From Edwardsiella hoshinae NBRC 105699 = ATCC 33379 (GTDB lineage Bacteria; Pseudomonadota; Gammaproteobacteria; Enterobacterales; Enterobacteriaceae), in contig NZ_BAUC01000010.1 of the NCBI RefSeq assembly GCF_000474215.1, forward strand, positions 25,382 to 89,381: DNA of 64,000 bases, in the 5' to 3' direction. Under the pieces are notes generated by a model, which was not told the DNA's origin, did no database searches, and saw only the letters and a program-made list of their open reading frames with translations. Made by a program: the position numbers and the translations under genes. This document shows positions 1 through 9,362 of this stretch, piece after piece. Position 1 is the first letter of the stretch; every line of letters begins with the position of its first letter.

Positions 1-2
1 TT

Positions 3-554
3 AACCCGGTCAGTTTCCAGGCCCTCAACCCCTTCTGGGTGGTGATCGCCAGCCCGGTGTTAGCCTCGATCTATACCCACCTCGGTAGTCGTGGACGCGA
101 TCTGAGCATGCCGACCAAGTTTACCCTGGGAATGCTGTTATGTTCGTTAGGCTTCCTGACCGCCGCCGCCGCGGGTCTATGGTTCGCCGACGCTCAGGGG
201 CTAACCTCCCCTTGGTTCGTCGTCTTGGTTTACCTGTTCCAGAGCCTGGGTGAGTTGATGATCAGCGCTCTGGGACTGGCGATGGTCGCCGCACTGGTGC
301 CCCAGTATCTGATGGGTTTCATCCTCGGAATGTGGTTCCTGACCCAAGCCGCCGCCTTCCTACTCGGCGGTTATGTCGCCACCTTCACCGCCGTACCAGA
401 CGGCATCACCGATCCATTACAGACGCTGCCCATCTACACCAGCGTATTCGGTAAGATCGGTATCGCGACGCTGATTGTCGCGCTGGTGATGGCCGCCTTG
501 GTTCCCTGGCTCAAGCGCATGATGAATACGCAAAGCGACGGCCAGAACGCCTGA
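3..554 (+). CDS. dtpB: Dipeptide/tripeptide:proton symporter DtpB, C-terminal part
   Basis: Last 183 codons of a POT-family (PTR2) proton-dependent peptide transporter of the inner membrane; the 5' end lies outside the window and the frame enters at base 3. The residues match E. coli DtpB closely through stretches such as [20 protein letters not shown] and [21 protein letters not shown]. Several hydrophobic membrane helices are visible, and the protein ends [16 protein letters not shown]. In E. coli dtpB directly precedes rsmJ-prlC; here gdhA, a two-component system and a sugar operon lie between them. A stem-loop with a T-rich tail follows the stop. Confidence 0.95.
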   Translation, partial: NPVSFQALNPFWVVIASPVLASIYTHLGSRGRDLSMPTKFTLGMLLCSLGFLTAAAAGLWFADAQGLTSPWFVVLVYLFQSLGELMISALGLAMVAALVPQYLMGFILGMWFLTQAAAFLLGGYVATFTAVPDGITDPLQTLPIYTSVFGKIGIATLIVALVMAALVPWLKRMMNTQSDGQNA

Positions 555-569
555 TTATCCTCTGTACAA

Positions 570-601
570 CAAGGCCCTGCTAGCACAGGGCTTTGTTCTT
601 T
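570..601 (+). terminator. Rho-independent terminator after dtpB
   Basis: Ten-base arms CAAGGCCCTG and CAGGGCTTTG (one G-U pair) around a six-base loop, followed by TTCTTTC. It lies 16 bases after the dtpB stop. Confidence 0.75.
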
Positions 602-729
602 CTCCCACCTCGGCAAACGCCTTGCATCGCTAATCGATCGCGATGTTATAGTCCGAATAGCCTATTTTTTAGGCGCCTTGCCGCCCCGCGGCCACATATG
701 CTCTCCCCCTACTCTCACCAGGAGCCCCT

Positions 730-2076
730 ATGGCATCGATCGATTCTGTCGAGCAGTTTATGCAGCACGTCCTATTACGTGACCCACACCAGCCGGAGTT
801 TGCCCAGGCCGTGCGTGAAGTCATGACCACTCTCTGGCCCTTTCTACAACAGCATCCCCACTACCGCCAAGCCGCCCTGCTAGAGCGCCTGATCGAGCCG
901 GAAAGGGTGATCCAGTTTCGTGTCAGTTGGGTCGACGACCACAACCAAGTACAAGTGAACCGCGCCTGGCGCGTGCAATTTAGCTCTGCCATCGGCCCCT
1001 ACAAGGGCGGGATGCGTTTTCATCCCTCAGTCAATCTGTCGATCCTCAAGTTTCTCGGCTTCGAGCAGACCCTGAAAAATGCCCTCACCACCCTACCGAT
1101 GGGCGGTGCCAAGGGAGGCTGTGACTTTAACCCCAAAGGGAAAAGCGACGGTGAGATCATGCGTTTCTGCCAAGCACTGATCAGCGAACTGTACCGTCAT
1201 CTCGGCCCCGATACGGATGTTCCCGCTGGTGATATCGGCGTCGGCAGCCGCGAAGTGGGCTATATGGCGGGAATGATGAAGAAGCTCACCAACCATACCG
1301 CCTGCGTGTTCACCGGCAAGGGGCTCAGCTTCGGCGGCAGCCTCATGCGCCCTCAGGCGACAGGATATGGTCTGATTTACTTTACCGAGGCCATGCTACA
1401 ACGCCACGGCCTCGGCATGGAGGGGATGCGCGTCGCCGTCTCCGGCTCGGGCAATGTGGCACAGTACGCTATTGAAAAGGCAATGGCGCTAGGTGCCACG
1501 GTGATCACCGCCTCCGACTCTAACGGCTGCGTGGTGGATGAAGCCGGCTTTAACGCGGAGAAACTGGCGCAACTCTGCGCTATCAAAGCCTCGCCGGACG
1601 GACGCATCGCCGACTATGCCCGCGCTCGCGGCCTGACCTATCTACCGGGCCAACAGCCTTGGCACGTACCGGTCGACATCGCTCTCCCCTGCGCCACCCA
1701 GAATGAACTGGACAACGAAGCCGCCCGGATGCTGATCGCCAATGGGGTACGTGCCGTGGCCGAAGGCGCCAACATGCCCACTACCCTCGACGCCACCGAT
1801 CGCCTCTTGCAGGCCGGCGTGTTGTTCGCCCCAGGCAAGGCGGCCAACGCCGGTGGCGTCGCTACCTCGGGGTTAGAGATGGCGCAGAATGCCGCACGCC
1901 TGTCATGGACGGCCGAGCAGGTTGATCAACGCCTACGCCAGATCATGCTCGACATTCACCAAGCCTGCGTCGACTACAGTGGCGAGCCAACGGGCCAGAC
2001 TCACTATGTGCGCGGTGCCAACATCGCCGGTTTTGTTAAAGTCGCCGACGCGATGCTGGCCCAAGGGGTGCTGTAA
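730..2076 (+). CDS. gdhA: NADP-specific glutamate dehydrogenase
   Basis: 448-residue enzyme that makes glutamate from 2-oxoglutarate and ammonium with NADPH in the cytoplasm. Nearly collinear with E. coli GdhA (447 aa). Recognisable stretches are GPYKGGMRFHPSVN, the lysine-containing TLPMGGAKGG, DVPAGDIGVG and the Rossmann segment VAVSGSGNVAQYA. The start at 730 has AGGAG eleven bases upstream. It is a single gene, convergent with the two-component operon, and an 18-bp perfect GC palindrome lies between them. It is inserted between dtpB and the rsmJ-prlC block relative to E. coli. Confidence 0.97.
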   Translation: MASIDSVEQFMQHVLLRDPHQPEFAQAVREVMTTLWPFLQQHPHYRQAALLERLIEPERVIQFRVSWVDDHNQVQVNRAWRVQFSSAIGPYKGGMRFHPSVNLSILKFLGFEQTLKNALTTLPMGGAKGGCDFNPKGKSDGEIMRFCQALISELYRHLGPDTDVPAGDIGVGSREVGYMAGMMKKLTNHTACVFTGKGLSFGGSLMRPQATGYGLIYFTEAMLQRHGLGMEGMRVAVSGSGNVAQYAIEKAMALGATVITASDSNGCVVDEAGFNAEKLAQLCAIKASPDGRIADYARARGLTYLPGQQPWHVPVDIALPCATQNELDNEAARMLIANGVRAVAEGANMPTTLDATDRLLQAGVLFAPGKAANAGGVATSGLEMAQNAARLSWTAEQVDQRLRQIMLDIHQACVDYSGEPTGQTHYVRGANIAGFVKVADAMLAQGVL

Positions 2077-2085
2077 TACCGGTTT

Positions 2086-2103
2086 CGCGCCCCGCGGGGC
2101 GCG
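2086..2103. terminator. GC-rich palindrome between convergent genes
   Basis: CGCGCCCCGCGGGGCGCG is self-complementary over 18 bases and lies between the gdhA stop and the end of the sensor kinase gene. It probably acts as a bidirectional transcription barrier, but there is no T-tract. Confidence 0.4.
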
Positions 2104-2104
2104 C

Positions 2105-3568
2105 CTACAAGGGTAAAGAGAGGCGGAAACAGGCCCCAGGCCGCGACGCCACCAAGGCGATATCACCGTCGTGTAGCGCCAGCATCCGCTTAACGATCAA
2201 CAGTCCCACGCCACCGCTTCCCGGGTGCCGCTCGCTGGATGACAGCGGACGCTGGAACAGGGCATCCTGCAACGCATCAGCGACACCGGGACCGCTATCG
2301 CACAGCTCCACCCATAAACGCCCCTGCGCCTGCCATAGCTGTACCACGATGCGCCCACCCGGCGGTGTATGACGCAAGGCGTTATCCAGCAGATTGGTCA
2401 GAACTCGCTCCATCATGTGGATATCCGCCGTGATCGACGGTAATCCCGCCACCACGTCGGTGCTCAGCGTCAAGCCACGCGTCTCAGCGGCCAGCTCAAA
2501 CTTTTGAAAGACATCCTGCACTAACTCGGCAAAAGAGAAAGGCTCACGCTGTGGCTTGACCGCTCCATACTCCAGGCGCGCCAGCTCGAACAGTTGCTGC
2601 GCCAGATGCCCCACCTTCTGGCTCTGCGCCAAGGCGGTCGCCAGATAGCGCCGGCGCTCCGCTTCGCCGAGGCTATCCTGTTTCAGGCTCAGGGTTTCCA
2701 GATAGCCGTGCAACGAGGTCAGGGGTGTACGCAGATCATGCGAGACGGTGGTGATGAACTCGCGCCGCTGGCGATCCTGCTCGGCCAGACGCCGCCACTG
2801 CTCCGTGATACGCCGCGCCATACGGCCAAACGCCCGCTGCAAACGCGCCACCTCATCCTCCCCTTGCACCTGCTGCAACGCCGCCAATGTCTCCGGGCTG
2901 AGCGTCTCCAACCCCTCACGCTCCAGGCGATCCACCTGACGGGTCAAGGCATGTACCGGGCGCGTCACCCAGCGGTACACCAGCAACCAGGCCAACAATC
3001 CGCAGCTCAAGATCAAGGCGATCGACCAGCCGACCATCGGCCAAGCCGAGCTGAGGCGGACGTCGTCACTCAACCGGTTATACGCCTCCCCCTGCAACAC
3101 CACATACAGATAACCACGCGTATGGCCGTTCATGGTCAACGGCGCGACGCTAAACACCTTCTTGCCGTCGAGGCTACGCGGATCGTCGCCATACAACGGC
3201 AACATCTTACCGGCTAAGAAAGCGTCGATCGGCGCCAGACTGACACGATGGCGCATGATGCGCCCCGGCGGGGCCGCGTCAGCGATAATCTGCCCCTGGC
3301 TATCCAGGAGATAAACCTCCACACTAGGATTCACCGCCATCAGTTGATCGAACAATCGTTTTACCGAAACCCGATTCACCCCGTCGGCCTGCAACAGGGC
3401 ATTATGTCGGGCAATATGACTGGCCAGATCGGCAGACAAACGCTGGATCACCTGATGGCTGTAAGCGGTGTTACTACGCAGCTGCAACCAGCCGGTTAAG
3501 GCACTGCACACCAGTAGCAGCAGCGCAAACACCAGCGCCAGACGCTGCGAGAGACTCAGGTGTCTCAT
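2105..3568 (-). CDS. Two-component sensor histidine kinase
   Basis: 487-residue inner-membrane kinase. TM1 is at about residues 9-27, a periplasmic sensor of about 145 residues follows, and TM2 is near 178-200, then HAMP. The HisKA box has the phospho-acceptor His277 in FITTVSHDLRTPL. The HATPase_c domain has an N-box (NLLDNALRH), a G1 box (DSGPG) and a G2 region (GGVGLLIVKRM). It overlaps its response regulator by four bases (ATGA), so the pair is co-transcribed. The sensed signal cannot be told from sequence; the architecture is BaeS-like. I do not recognise a named orthologue. Confidence 0.9.
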   Translation of the reverse strand: MRHLSLSQRLALVFALLLLVCSALTGWLQLRSNTAYSHQVIQRLSADLASHIARHNALLQADGVNRVSVKRLFDQLMAVNPSVEVYLLDSQGQIIADAAPPGRIMRHRVSLAPIDAFLAGKMLPLYGDDPRSLDGKKVFSVAPLTMNGHTRGYLYVVLQGEAYNRLSDDVRLSSAWPMVGWSIALILSCGLLAWLLVYRWVTRPVHALTRQVDRLEREGLETLSPETLAALQQVQGEDEVARLQRAFGRMARRITEQWRRLAEQDRQRREFITTVSHDLRTPLTSLHGYLETLSLKQDSLGEAERRRYLATALAQSQKVGHLAQQLFELARLEYGAVKPQREPFSFAELVQDVFQKFELAAETRGLTLSTDVVAGLPSITADIHMMERVLTNLLDNALRHTPPGGRIVVQLWQAQGRLWVELCDSGPGVADALQDALFQRPLSSSERHPGSGGVGLLIVKRMLALHDGDIALVASRPGACFRLSLPL

Positions 3569-4278
3569 GCGATCCCCTTACCATCAGCGAACTTATAGCC
3601 GGCGCCCCATACCGTCAGGATCCAGACCGGCTCGGTAGGATCGTCTTCGATCTTGGTGCGTAATCGATTGATATGGGTATTAACGGTGTGCTCATAACCA
3701 TCATGTTGATAACCCCAGACCTTATCCAGCAATTGGAGACGTGAAAATACCTGCCCCGGATGGCGAGCGAAGAAATAGAGCAGATCAAACTCGCGCGGCG
3801 TCAGCTCGATCGCCCGCTCCGCCACCCAAGCCTGACGCGCGATTGGGTCGAGGGTCAGGGCGCCGTGAGTCAAGCGCCCCGCCTCTAACATCAGATTACG
3901 TCCCATCGCCTCTTGGCGCCGAAACAGCGCCTTGACCCGAGCAACCAGCTCGACCATAGAGAAAGGTTTCGCCAGATAGTCATCCGCGCCCAACTCTAGC
4001 CCCAAGACACGATGCGGTTCGCTGGAGCGAGCGCTGATGATGATAATCGGGGTATAGCGCGTCATGGCGCGTACCCGACGACAGATATCCAGGCCATCCA
4101 CCCCCGGCAGCATCAGATCCAGGATCAGCGCATCCCAACCGCCTTGCTCGATCAACGCCATCCCCTGATCACCATCGGCGGCATGTGTGACATGATAACC
4201 CGCATCGCTCAGATGCAGCGTGAGCAGTTCGGCGATCAAGCTGTCATCCTCCACTACCAGGATCTGTTTTCCCGTCAT
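3565..4278 (-). CDS. OmpR-family response regulator
   Basis: 237 residues. The receiver domain has the acidic pair near residues 10-12 (EDD), phospho-acceptor Asp54 in LILDLMLPG, and Lys in YLAKPF. The C-terminal winged helix (about 130-235) has the family stretches LTPREFDLLYFFARHPGQVF and HTVNTHINRLRTKIEDD. It is first gene of the kinase operon, and AGGAGAG lies just upstream of the start. It diverges from the sugar operon that begins 517 bases away, so control of that operon is possible but not shown. Confidence 0.93.
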   Translation of the reverse strand: MTGKQILVVEDDSLIAELLTLHLSDAGYHVTHAADGDQGMALIEQGGWDALILDLMLPGVDGLDICRRVRAMTRYTPIIIISARSSEPHRVLGLELGADDYLAKPFSMVELVARVKALFRRQEAMGRNLMLEAGRLTHGALTLDPIARQAWVAERAIELTPREFDLLYFFARHPGQVFSRLQLLDKVWGYQHDGYEHTVNTHINRLRTKIEDDPTEPVWILTVWGAGYKFADGKGIA

Positions 4279-4795
4279 CGTCTCTCCTCCCCCTAGAAGT
4301 ATTCAGTCTACCCGGCCTCTCATCTTCGAGTTATCACATTTTGTTTATAAAGTCGGCAACCTGACACTGACTTTCAGTCGGACTAACAACATGCCCACGC
4401 ATCTCAGTGTCGACAGGTACGCCGAGAAGTGAGCGTACTCGGTCGCGCGTGAAATAATTTTCATGAAATGAAATTGCATTATCGTTTCATCTCACAAATA
4501 TAAACATTGGTCATTATCCCGCGTAAAAATGCATACTTTTCCCATACCAACGCCCGCCCAATTGATAAAAAAATGTTAACAGCAATGATGTGTTTAGCGG
4601 TAAAATAACACTAAAAAAGTAATAAAATTACCTCGCTAATTAAACCACCTCAATTTTTAACCTCAATTTATCCGCGAATTAACACATCTGGGCATGGATC
4701 ACATTTCACCCGCCATAGGCAGCCAAGCATTGCCATTCTTCATTACCCTTTCCACATGAATTTTCCCAGGCTCTTACAACAACAAAGGTTCAGCC
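4279..4795. promoter_or_regulatory. Divergent AT-rich regulatory region
   Basis: 517 bases without a gene, much more AT-rich than the flanks, between the response regulator and the sugar operon. It contains a TTTCATGAAA palindrome (4459-4468) and an overlapping inverted repeat ATGAAA-N11-TTTCAT (4468-4490), possible operator sites. A GATCACATTT stretch near 4698 resembles half a CRP site. I cannot assign a -10/-35 pair with confidence. Confidence 0.45.
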
Positions 4796-5788
4796 ATGAA
4801 ATTCAAACTCGCCTTGATCTCTACCGCTCTGGCCTCTGCGTGCCTGTTTTCATCCTCTTCGTTTGCCGCAGAAAAAGCCGATAAGCATGACATTGCCGTG
4901 GTGGCCAAAGTTACCGGCATACCCTGGTTTAACCGCATGGAAACCGGGGTAAACCAGGCGGCGCAACAGTTGAATGTCAATGCCTATCAGACCGGCCCGG
5001 CAACACCGGATCCGGCGCAACAGGTTAAAGTCATCGAAGATCTGATCGCCAAGAATGTCGACGCCATCATCGTGGTACCCAACGACGCTAAGGTATTGGA
5101 GCCCGTGCTGAAGAAGGCGCGCGACAAGGGGATCGTGGTGCTAACGCATGAGTCACCGGATCAGCCGATCGGTCTGTGGGATATCGAAACTATCGATAGC
5201 CAGAAGTATGCCGAGGCCAACGTCGATCAGTTGGCTAAGGCGATGGGAGGTAAAGGCGGCTACGCCATCTACGTCGGCTCTTTGACAGTACCGCTGCACA
5301 ACGCCTGGGCCGATTACGCCGTGAAATATCAGAAAGAGAAGTACCCAGAGATGTTCGAAGTCACCTCGCGTCTACCGGTAGCCGAAAGTATCGACAAATC
5401 CTACGCCACGACCCTGGATTTGATGAAGACCTATCCTCAGCTGAAAGGGATCATCGGCTTCGGCTCGCTCGGTCCTATCGGTGCTGGCCAGGCGGTCGCC
5501 AAAAAACGCGCCAAAGATAAAGTCGCCGTCGTCGGCATCGCCATGCCGTCCCAGGCCGCGCCTTATCTGATGCGTGGCGATATCAAACAAGTTCTACTGT
5601 GGGATCCGAAGGACGCCGGCTACGCGCTGGTTACCGTGGCCGACCGCCTGTTGCAAGGACAGGAGGTCACACCAGACCTGAGTATTGACGGACTGGGCAA
5701 AGCGGATGTGAACATGAAAGATCACGTTATCCGCTTCAATAAAATATTAACCGTAACCAAAGATAACGCCCAGTCGCTCGGTTTCTGA
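4796..5788 (+). CDS. Periplasmic sugar-binding protein of an ABC importer
   Basis: 330-residue type-1 periplasmic binding protein with a signal peptide (KFKLALISTALASACLFSSSSFAA). The fold resembles the LsrB/RbsB group: DIAVVAKVTGIPWFNRME at the N-terminus, GPATPDPAQQVKVIEDLI and DAIIVVPNDAKVLEPVL in the first lobe, LLWDPKDAGYALVTVAD in the second. It heads an operon of ATPase, two permeases, FGGY kinase and SIS isomerase, so the ligand is probably a pentose, pentulose or related sugar. An LsrB-like ligand such as AI-2 cannot be excluded, but no LsrF/G/K-type gene is present. A stem-loop after the stop may raise its level over the downstream genes. Confidence 0.88.
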   Translation: MKFKLALISTALASACLFSSSSFAAEKADKHDIAVVAKVTGIPWFNRMETGVNQAAQQLNVNAYQTGPATPDPAQQVKVIEDLIAKNVDAIIVVPNDAKVLEPVLKKARDKGIVVLTHESPDQPIGLWDIETIDSQKYAEANVDQLAKAMGGKGGYAIYVGSLTVPLHNAWADYAVKYQKEKYPEMFEVTSRLPVAESIDKSYATTLDLMKTYPQLKGIIGFGSLGPIGAGQAVAKKRAKDKVAVVGIAMPSQAAPYLMRGDIKQVLLWDPKDAGYALVTVADRLLQGQEVTPDLSIDGLGKADVNMKDHVIRFNKILTVTKDNAQSLGF

Positions 5789-5825
5789 TCTCGGCCAATG
5801 CCGTCATCACCAGGGAAACCTTCCC

Positions 5826-5844
5826 GCCGGCCGATACGGCCGGC
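5826..5844 (+). other. Intercistronic stem-loop after binding-protein gene
   Basis: GCCGGCC-GATAC-GGCCGGC, seven perfect pairs, 38 bases after the binding-protein stop. Such loops often protect the upstream message or partly stop transcription, giving excess binding protein. Confidence 0.5.
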
Positions 5845-5912
5845 ACTCAGGTCACTTTTCTCCATCGTCATACCGTGACGCCTCACTCGGGGCGTCCGGC
5901 GGAGTATTGCCC

Positions 5913-7409
5913 ATGAACAGCAGCGCATTCATCACGCTTGAAAACATCAGCAAACAGTTTCCCGGCGTGCTGGCACTGGACCGGGTCAGCCTAACGCTGA
6001 ACAAAGGCGAGGTGCACTGCCTGGCCGGCCAGAACGGCTGTGGCAAAAGTACTATCATCAAGGTCATCTCCGGCGTCTATCAGCCGGAAAAGGGGGCGCG
6101 TATCCTGATCGACGGCAAGCTGTTCCATCAGCTGACGCCTTCGCTCTCCGCCCACTACGGTATCCAGGTCATCTACCAGGATCTCTCTCTCTTCCCTAAC
6201 TTCAGCGTGGCGGAAAACATTGCCATTCATCGCTACCAGCCCGGTGGTGATCTGTGGGTACGCCGACGTGCCATGCGACAACAGGCGCTGGCGGCCATGC
6301 AACGTATCGGTGTCTCCCTCGACCCAGACAAGAAGGTCGAAAAGCTGTCGATCGCCGATCGCCAACTGGTCGCCATCTGCCGCGCCATCGCCGCCGATGC
6401 GCGTCTGGTGATCATGGATGAGCCGACGGCGTCCCTCACCCGTCAGGAGGTCAACGGCCTGCTGCGCGTGGTCAACGAACTCAAGGCCGCCGGGATCTGC
6501 GTGGTGTTTGTCAGCCATCGTCTGGATGAGGTGATGGAAGTCGCCGATCGCATCAGCGTGATGCGCGACGGTAAGCTGGTTGGCACTTGGCCCGCCAGCG
6601 AGTTAGACAGCCACGAGCTGGCCTTCTTGATGACCGGCCAACGCTTCCACTACTCGCCGTTACCGTCCTATGTCGGCACCACGGCGTTGCCGCGTCTGGC
6701 TCTGCGCCACCTCACTCGACGCGGCAAATACCATGATATCAGCCTGGCGCTGCATCCTGGCGAGATCGTCTCTATCGTCGGCCTACTCGGCGCCGGACGC
6801 ACCGAGCTATGCCTGAGCCTATTCGGCATGACCCGTCCTGACAGCGGCGAGATAGATATCGATGGCCAGCGCGTGACCCTCAACGACAACCGTGACGCTA
6901 TTCGCCACGGTATCGGCTATGTCTCGGAGGATCGCCTGACCCAAGGACTGATCATGGATCAGTCGATCTACGATAACACCATCGTCACCGTCTTCGACCA
7001 ACTACACACCCGCGCCGGCCTGCTCGATCATCGGCGTGCTGACGCGTTGGTCCAGCGACTGATCCGCGAGCTGAACATCAAGGTGGCCGACAGTACCCTG
7101 CCGGTGAAAACCCTCTCAGGCGGTAACGCCCAGCGCATCGCCATCGCCAAGTGGGTCGCCACTCAGCCCCGCATCCTGATCCTCGACTCTCCTACCGTCG
7201 GCGTTGATATCGCCAACAAGGAAGGGATCTACCAGATCGCACGCGATCTGGCGCAGCAGGGCATGGCGGTGCTGATGATCTGCGACGAGATCCCGGAGGC
7301 CTACTACAACAGCCACCGTATTCTGGTGATGCGCCGCGGTGAACTGGTGGCCGAATTCTTACCGCAACACTGTAGCGAACACGACATTGCCGAGGTGGTC
7401 AATGCATAA
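5913..7409 (+). CDS. Sugar ABC transporter ATP-binding protein (double ATPase)
   Basis: About 498 residues with two fused ABC ATPase domains, as in the RbsA/MglA/LsrA class. The N-terminal domain has Walker A GQNGCGKST, Q-loop VIYQDLSLFPN and Walker B LVIMDEPTASLT. The C-terminal domain has the degenerate Walker A GLLGAGRTE, signature LSGGNAQRIAIAKW and ILILDSPTVGVD. I chose ATG at 5913, eight bases after GGCGGAG, over a TTG six bases earlier. It overlaps the first permease gene by eight bases. It powers import of the sugar bound by the upstream periplasmic protein. Confidence 0.93.
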   Translation: MNSSAFITLENISKQFPGVLALDRVSLTLNKGEVHCLAGQNGCGKSTIIKVISGVYQPEKGARILIDGKLFHQLTPSLSAHYGIQVIYQDLSLFPNFSVAENIAIHRYQPGGDLWVRRRAMRQQALAAMQRIGVSLDPDKKVEKLSIADRQLVAICRAIAADARLVIMDEPTASLTRQEVNGLLRVVNELKAAGICVVFVSHRLDEVMEVADRISVMRDGKLVGTWPASELDSHELAFLMTGQRFHYSPLPSYVGTTALPRLALRHLTRRGKYHDISLALHPGEIVSIVGLLGAGRTELCLSLFGMTRPDSGEIDIDGQRVTLNDNRDAIRHGIGYVSEDRLTQGLIMDQSIYDNTIVTVFDQLHTRAGLLDHRRADALVQRLIRELNIKVADSTLPVKTLSGGNAQRIAIAKWVATQPRILILDSPTVGVDIANKEGIYQIARDLAQQGMAVLMICDEIPEAYYNSHRILVMRRGELVAEFLPQHCSEHDIAEVVNA

Positions 7410-8391
7410 CTCCTTTCTTGCTCGCTTGGCGGGCCGACATGAAGCCTATCTCGGACTCTTAGTCATCGCCTTGGCGCTGGGCCTGACGCTGGCGACCGAC
7501 GAGTTCTTCTCTCTGGGCAACCTGACAGACGTCGCCACCAGTTACGCTATTCTCGGTATCCTAGCCTGTGGCTTGTTTGTGGTGCTGATCGCCGGCGGGA
7601 TCGACATCTCCTTCCCTGCGATGACCGCCATCGCTCAGTATGTCATGGCCAGTTGGATTATCGCCCACGGCGGTAGCTTCTCACTGGCCTTTGCCCTGGC
7701 GATCGCCGTCGGCCTACTGCTGGGGCTGTGCAACGGCTTTCTGGTCTATTGGTTACGGGTACCGGCGATCATCATCACTATCGCCACCCTTAACCTCTAC
7801 TATGGACTTCTGGTCTACCTGACCAAAGGCACCTGGCTGTACGGTTTTCCCGACTGGTTTATGCAGGGAGTGAACTACTTCTCGTTCACCGCCGCCGATG
7901 GCTACGACTATGGCCTGACCTTGCCGCTACTCTGCCTGGGAGGCACCATCGCACTGACCGCACTGTTGATGAATCACACCCGCCTGGGACGGCAAATCTA
8001 TGCTATGGGCGGCAACCGCGACGCCGCCTCACGCTTGGGGATGAATCTGTTACGTCTGCACTTCTACGTTTATGGCTATATGGGCATTCTTGCCGGGGTC
8101 GCGGCGGTGGTGCAGGCGCAGATCACCCAGTCGGTGGCGCCCAACTCTTTACTCGGCTTCGAGCTGACAGTATTGGCCGCGGTGGTGCTCGGCGGCACCA
8201 GCATGTCCGGCGGGCGCGGTACCCTCACCGGCACCCTCCTGGGGGTGATCCTGTTGGCCTTCCTGCAAAACGGGTTGACGCTGCTCGGCGTCTCCTCCTA
8301 CTGGCATACGGTGCTCAGTGGGATGATCATCTTGATCAGTATCAGCAGCACCGCCTGGAATGAAAAACGCAAACTGGCCAAGGAGCTATAA
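7402..8391 (+). CDS. Sugar ABC transporter permease 1
   Basis: 329-residue inner-membrane permease of the RbsC/AraH family (BPD_transp_2), with about eight to ten hydrophobic helices. The family signature is GGIDISFPAMTAIAQYV near residue 70, and GGTSMSGGRGTLTGTLLGV lies near the C-terminus. The start at 7402 (MHNSFLARLAGRHEAYLG) overlaps the ATPase stop, indicating coupled translation. It forms the membrane channel with the next permease. Confidence 0.92.
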   Translation: MHNSFLARLAGRHEAYLGLLVIALALGLTLATDEFFSLGNLTDVATSYAILGILACGLFVVLIAGGIDISFPAMTAIAQYVMASWIIAHGGSFSLAFALAIAVGLLLGLCNGFLVYWLRVPAIIITIATLNLYYGLLVYLTKGTWLYGFPDWFMQGVNYFSFTAADGYDYGLTLPLLCLGGTIALTALLMNHTRLGRQIYAMGGNRDAASRLGMNLLRLHFYVYGYMGILAGVAAVVQAQITQSVAPNSLLGFELTVLAAVVLGGTSMSGGRGTLTGTLLGVILLAFLQNGLTLLGVSSYWHTVLSGMIILISISSTAWNEKRKLAKEL

Positions 8392-8392
8392 C

Positions 8393-9346
8393 ATGAACGC
8401 CTTTGCGCGCCTGCTACCCGGCGATCGCATCATCCGCCTACAGTGCCTGATTATCGTCGTGGTCGCATTACTCTTTTCCGCCCTGCTCGGCACCCGCTTC
8501 TTCAGTGTGGCTAACTTTCAGTCCATCAGCGCCCAATTGCCGATCCTCGGAATGCTGGCCCTGGGCATGGGGGTGACCATGCTGACCGGTGGTATCAACC
8601 TGTCGATCATCGCCGGAGCCAATGCCTGTTCGCTGGTGATGGCCGCCCTCATCGTCGCCCATCCCGATCAGCCGCTGTTCCTCCTGCTGGCACTTCTGGC
8701 CGGTTTGGCCGTTGCTGTGACCATCGGGGTGCTCAATGGCGCGCTGATCGCCTGGGTCGGTGTCTCTCCAATCCTGGCGACGCTCGGCACCATGACGTTG
8801 ATCACCGGTCTGAATATCCTGCTCTCTAACGGTGCCGTGATCGCCGGTTTTCCCCCGCTGATCCAACAGCTCGGTAGCGCGACCCTGCTGGGGATCCCAC
8901 TGGCGCTGCTGTTGTTCCTGGCGGTCGCCGCCGCCCTGTGGCTACTGCTGGAACACACTACCCTGGGACGCAGCCTGTATCTGATCGGCTCCAACCAACA
9001 GGCGACTCGCTTCAGCGGTGTGAATACCGCCCGGGTACAGATCGCCGTCTATGTGATTTCGGCCCTGCTCGGCTGGGCAGCGGCGTTGCTAATGATGGCC
9101 AAATTCAACTCGGCCAAAGCCGGTTACGGCGAGTCCTACCTGTTGGTCACCATTCTAGCCTCAGTGCTTGGCGGCATTAACCCAGACGGCGGCTTTGGCC
9201 GTATCCTCGGTCTGGTGCTGGCGTTGATCGTGTTACAGATGCTGGAGAGCGGCCTCAATTTACTGGGCGTCAGCAGCTACCTGACCATGGCCCTCTGGGG
9301 CGGTGTGCTGCTCCTGTTTATCGCATTACAGAATCGAACAGCCTGA
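8393..9346 (+). CDS. Sugar ABC transporter permease 2
   Basis: 317-residue second membrane subunit of the same BPD_transp_2 family, with signatures [19 protein letters not shown] and [18 protein letters not shown]. It starts one base after the first permease stop. Two different permease genes beside one fused ATPase is the layout seen in LsrCD-type and ribose-like importers. The channel is therefore probably a heterodimer. Confidence 0.92.
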   Translation: MNAFARLLPGDRIIRLQCLIIVVVALLFSALLGTRFFSVANFQSISAQLPILGMLALGMGVTMLTGGINLSIIAGANACSLVMAALIVAHPDQPLFLLLALLAGLAVAVTIGVLNGALIAWVGVSPILATLGTMTLITGLNILLSNGAVIAGFPPLIQQLGSATLLGIPLALLLFLAVAAALWLLLEHTTLGRSLYLIGSNQQATRFSGVNTARVQIAVYVISALLGWAAALLMMAKFNSAKAGYGESYLLVTILASVLGGINPDGGFGRILGLVLALIVLQMLESGLNLLGVSSYLTMALWGGVLLLFIALQNRTA

Positions 9347-9362
9347 TTTCGGGAGAATATTC

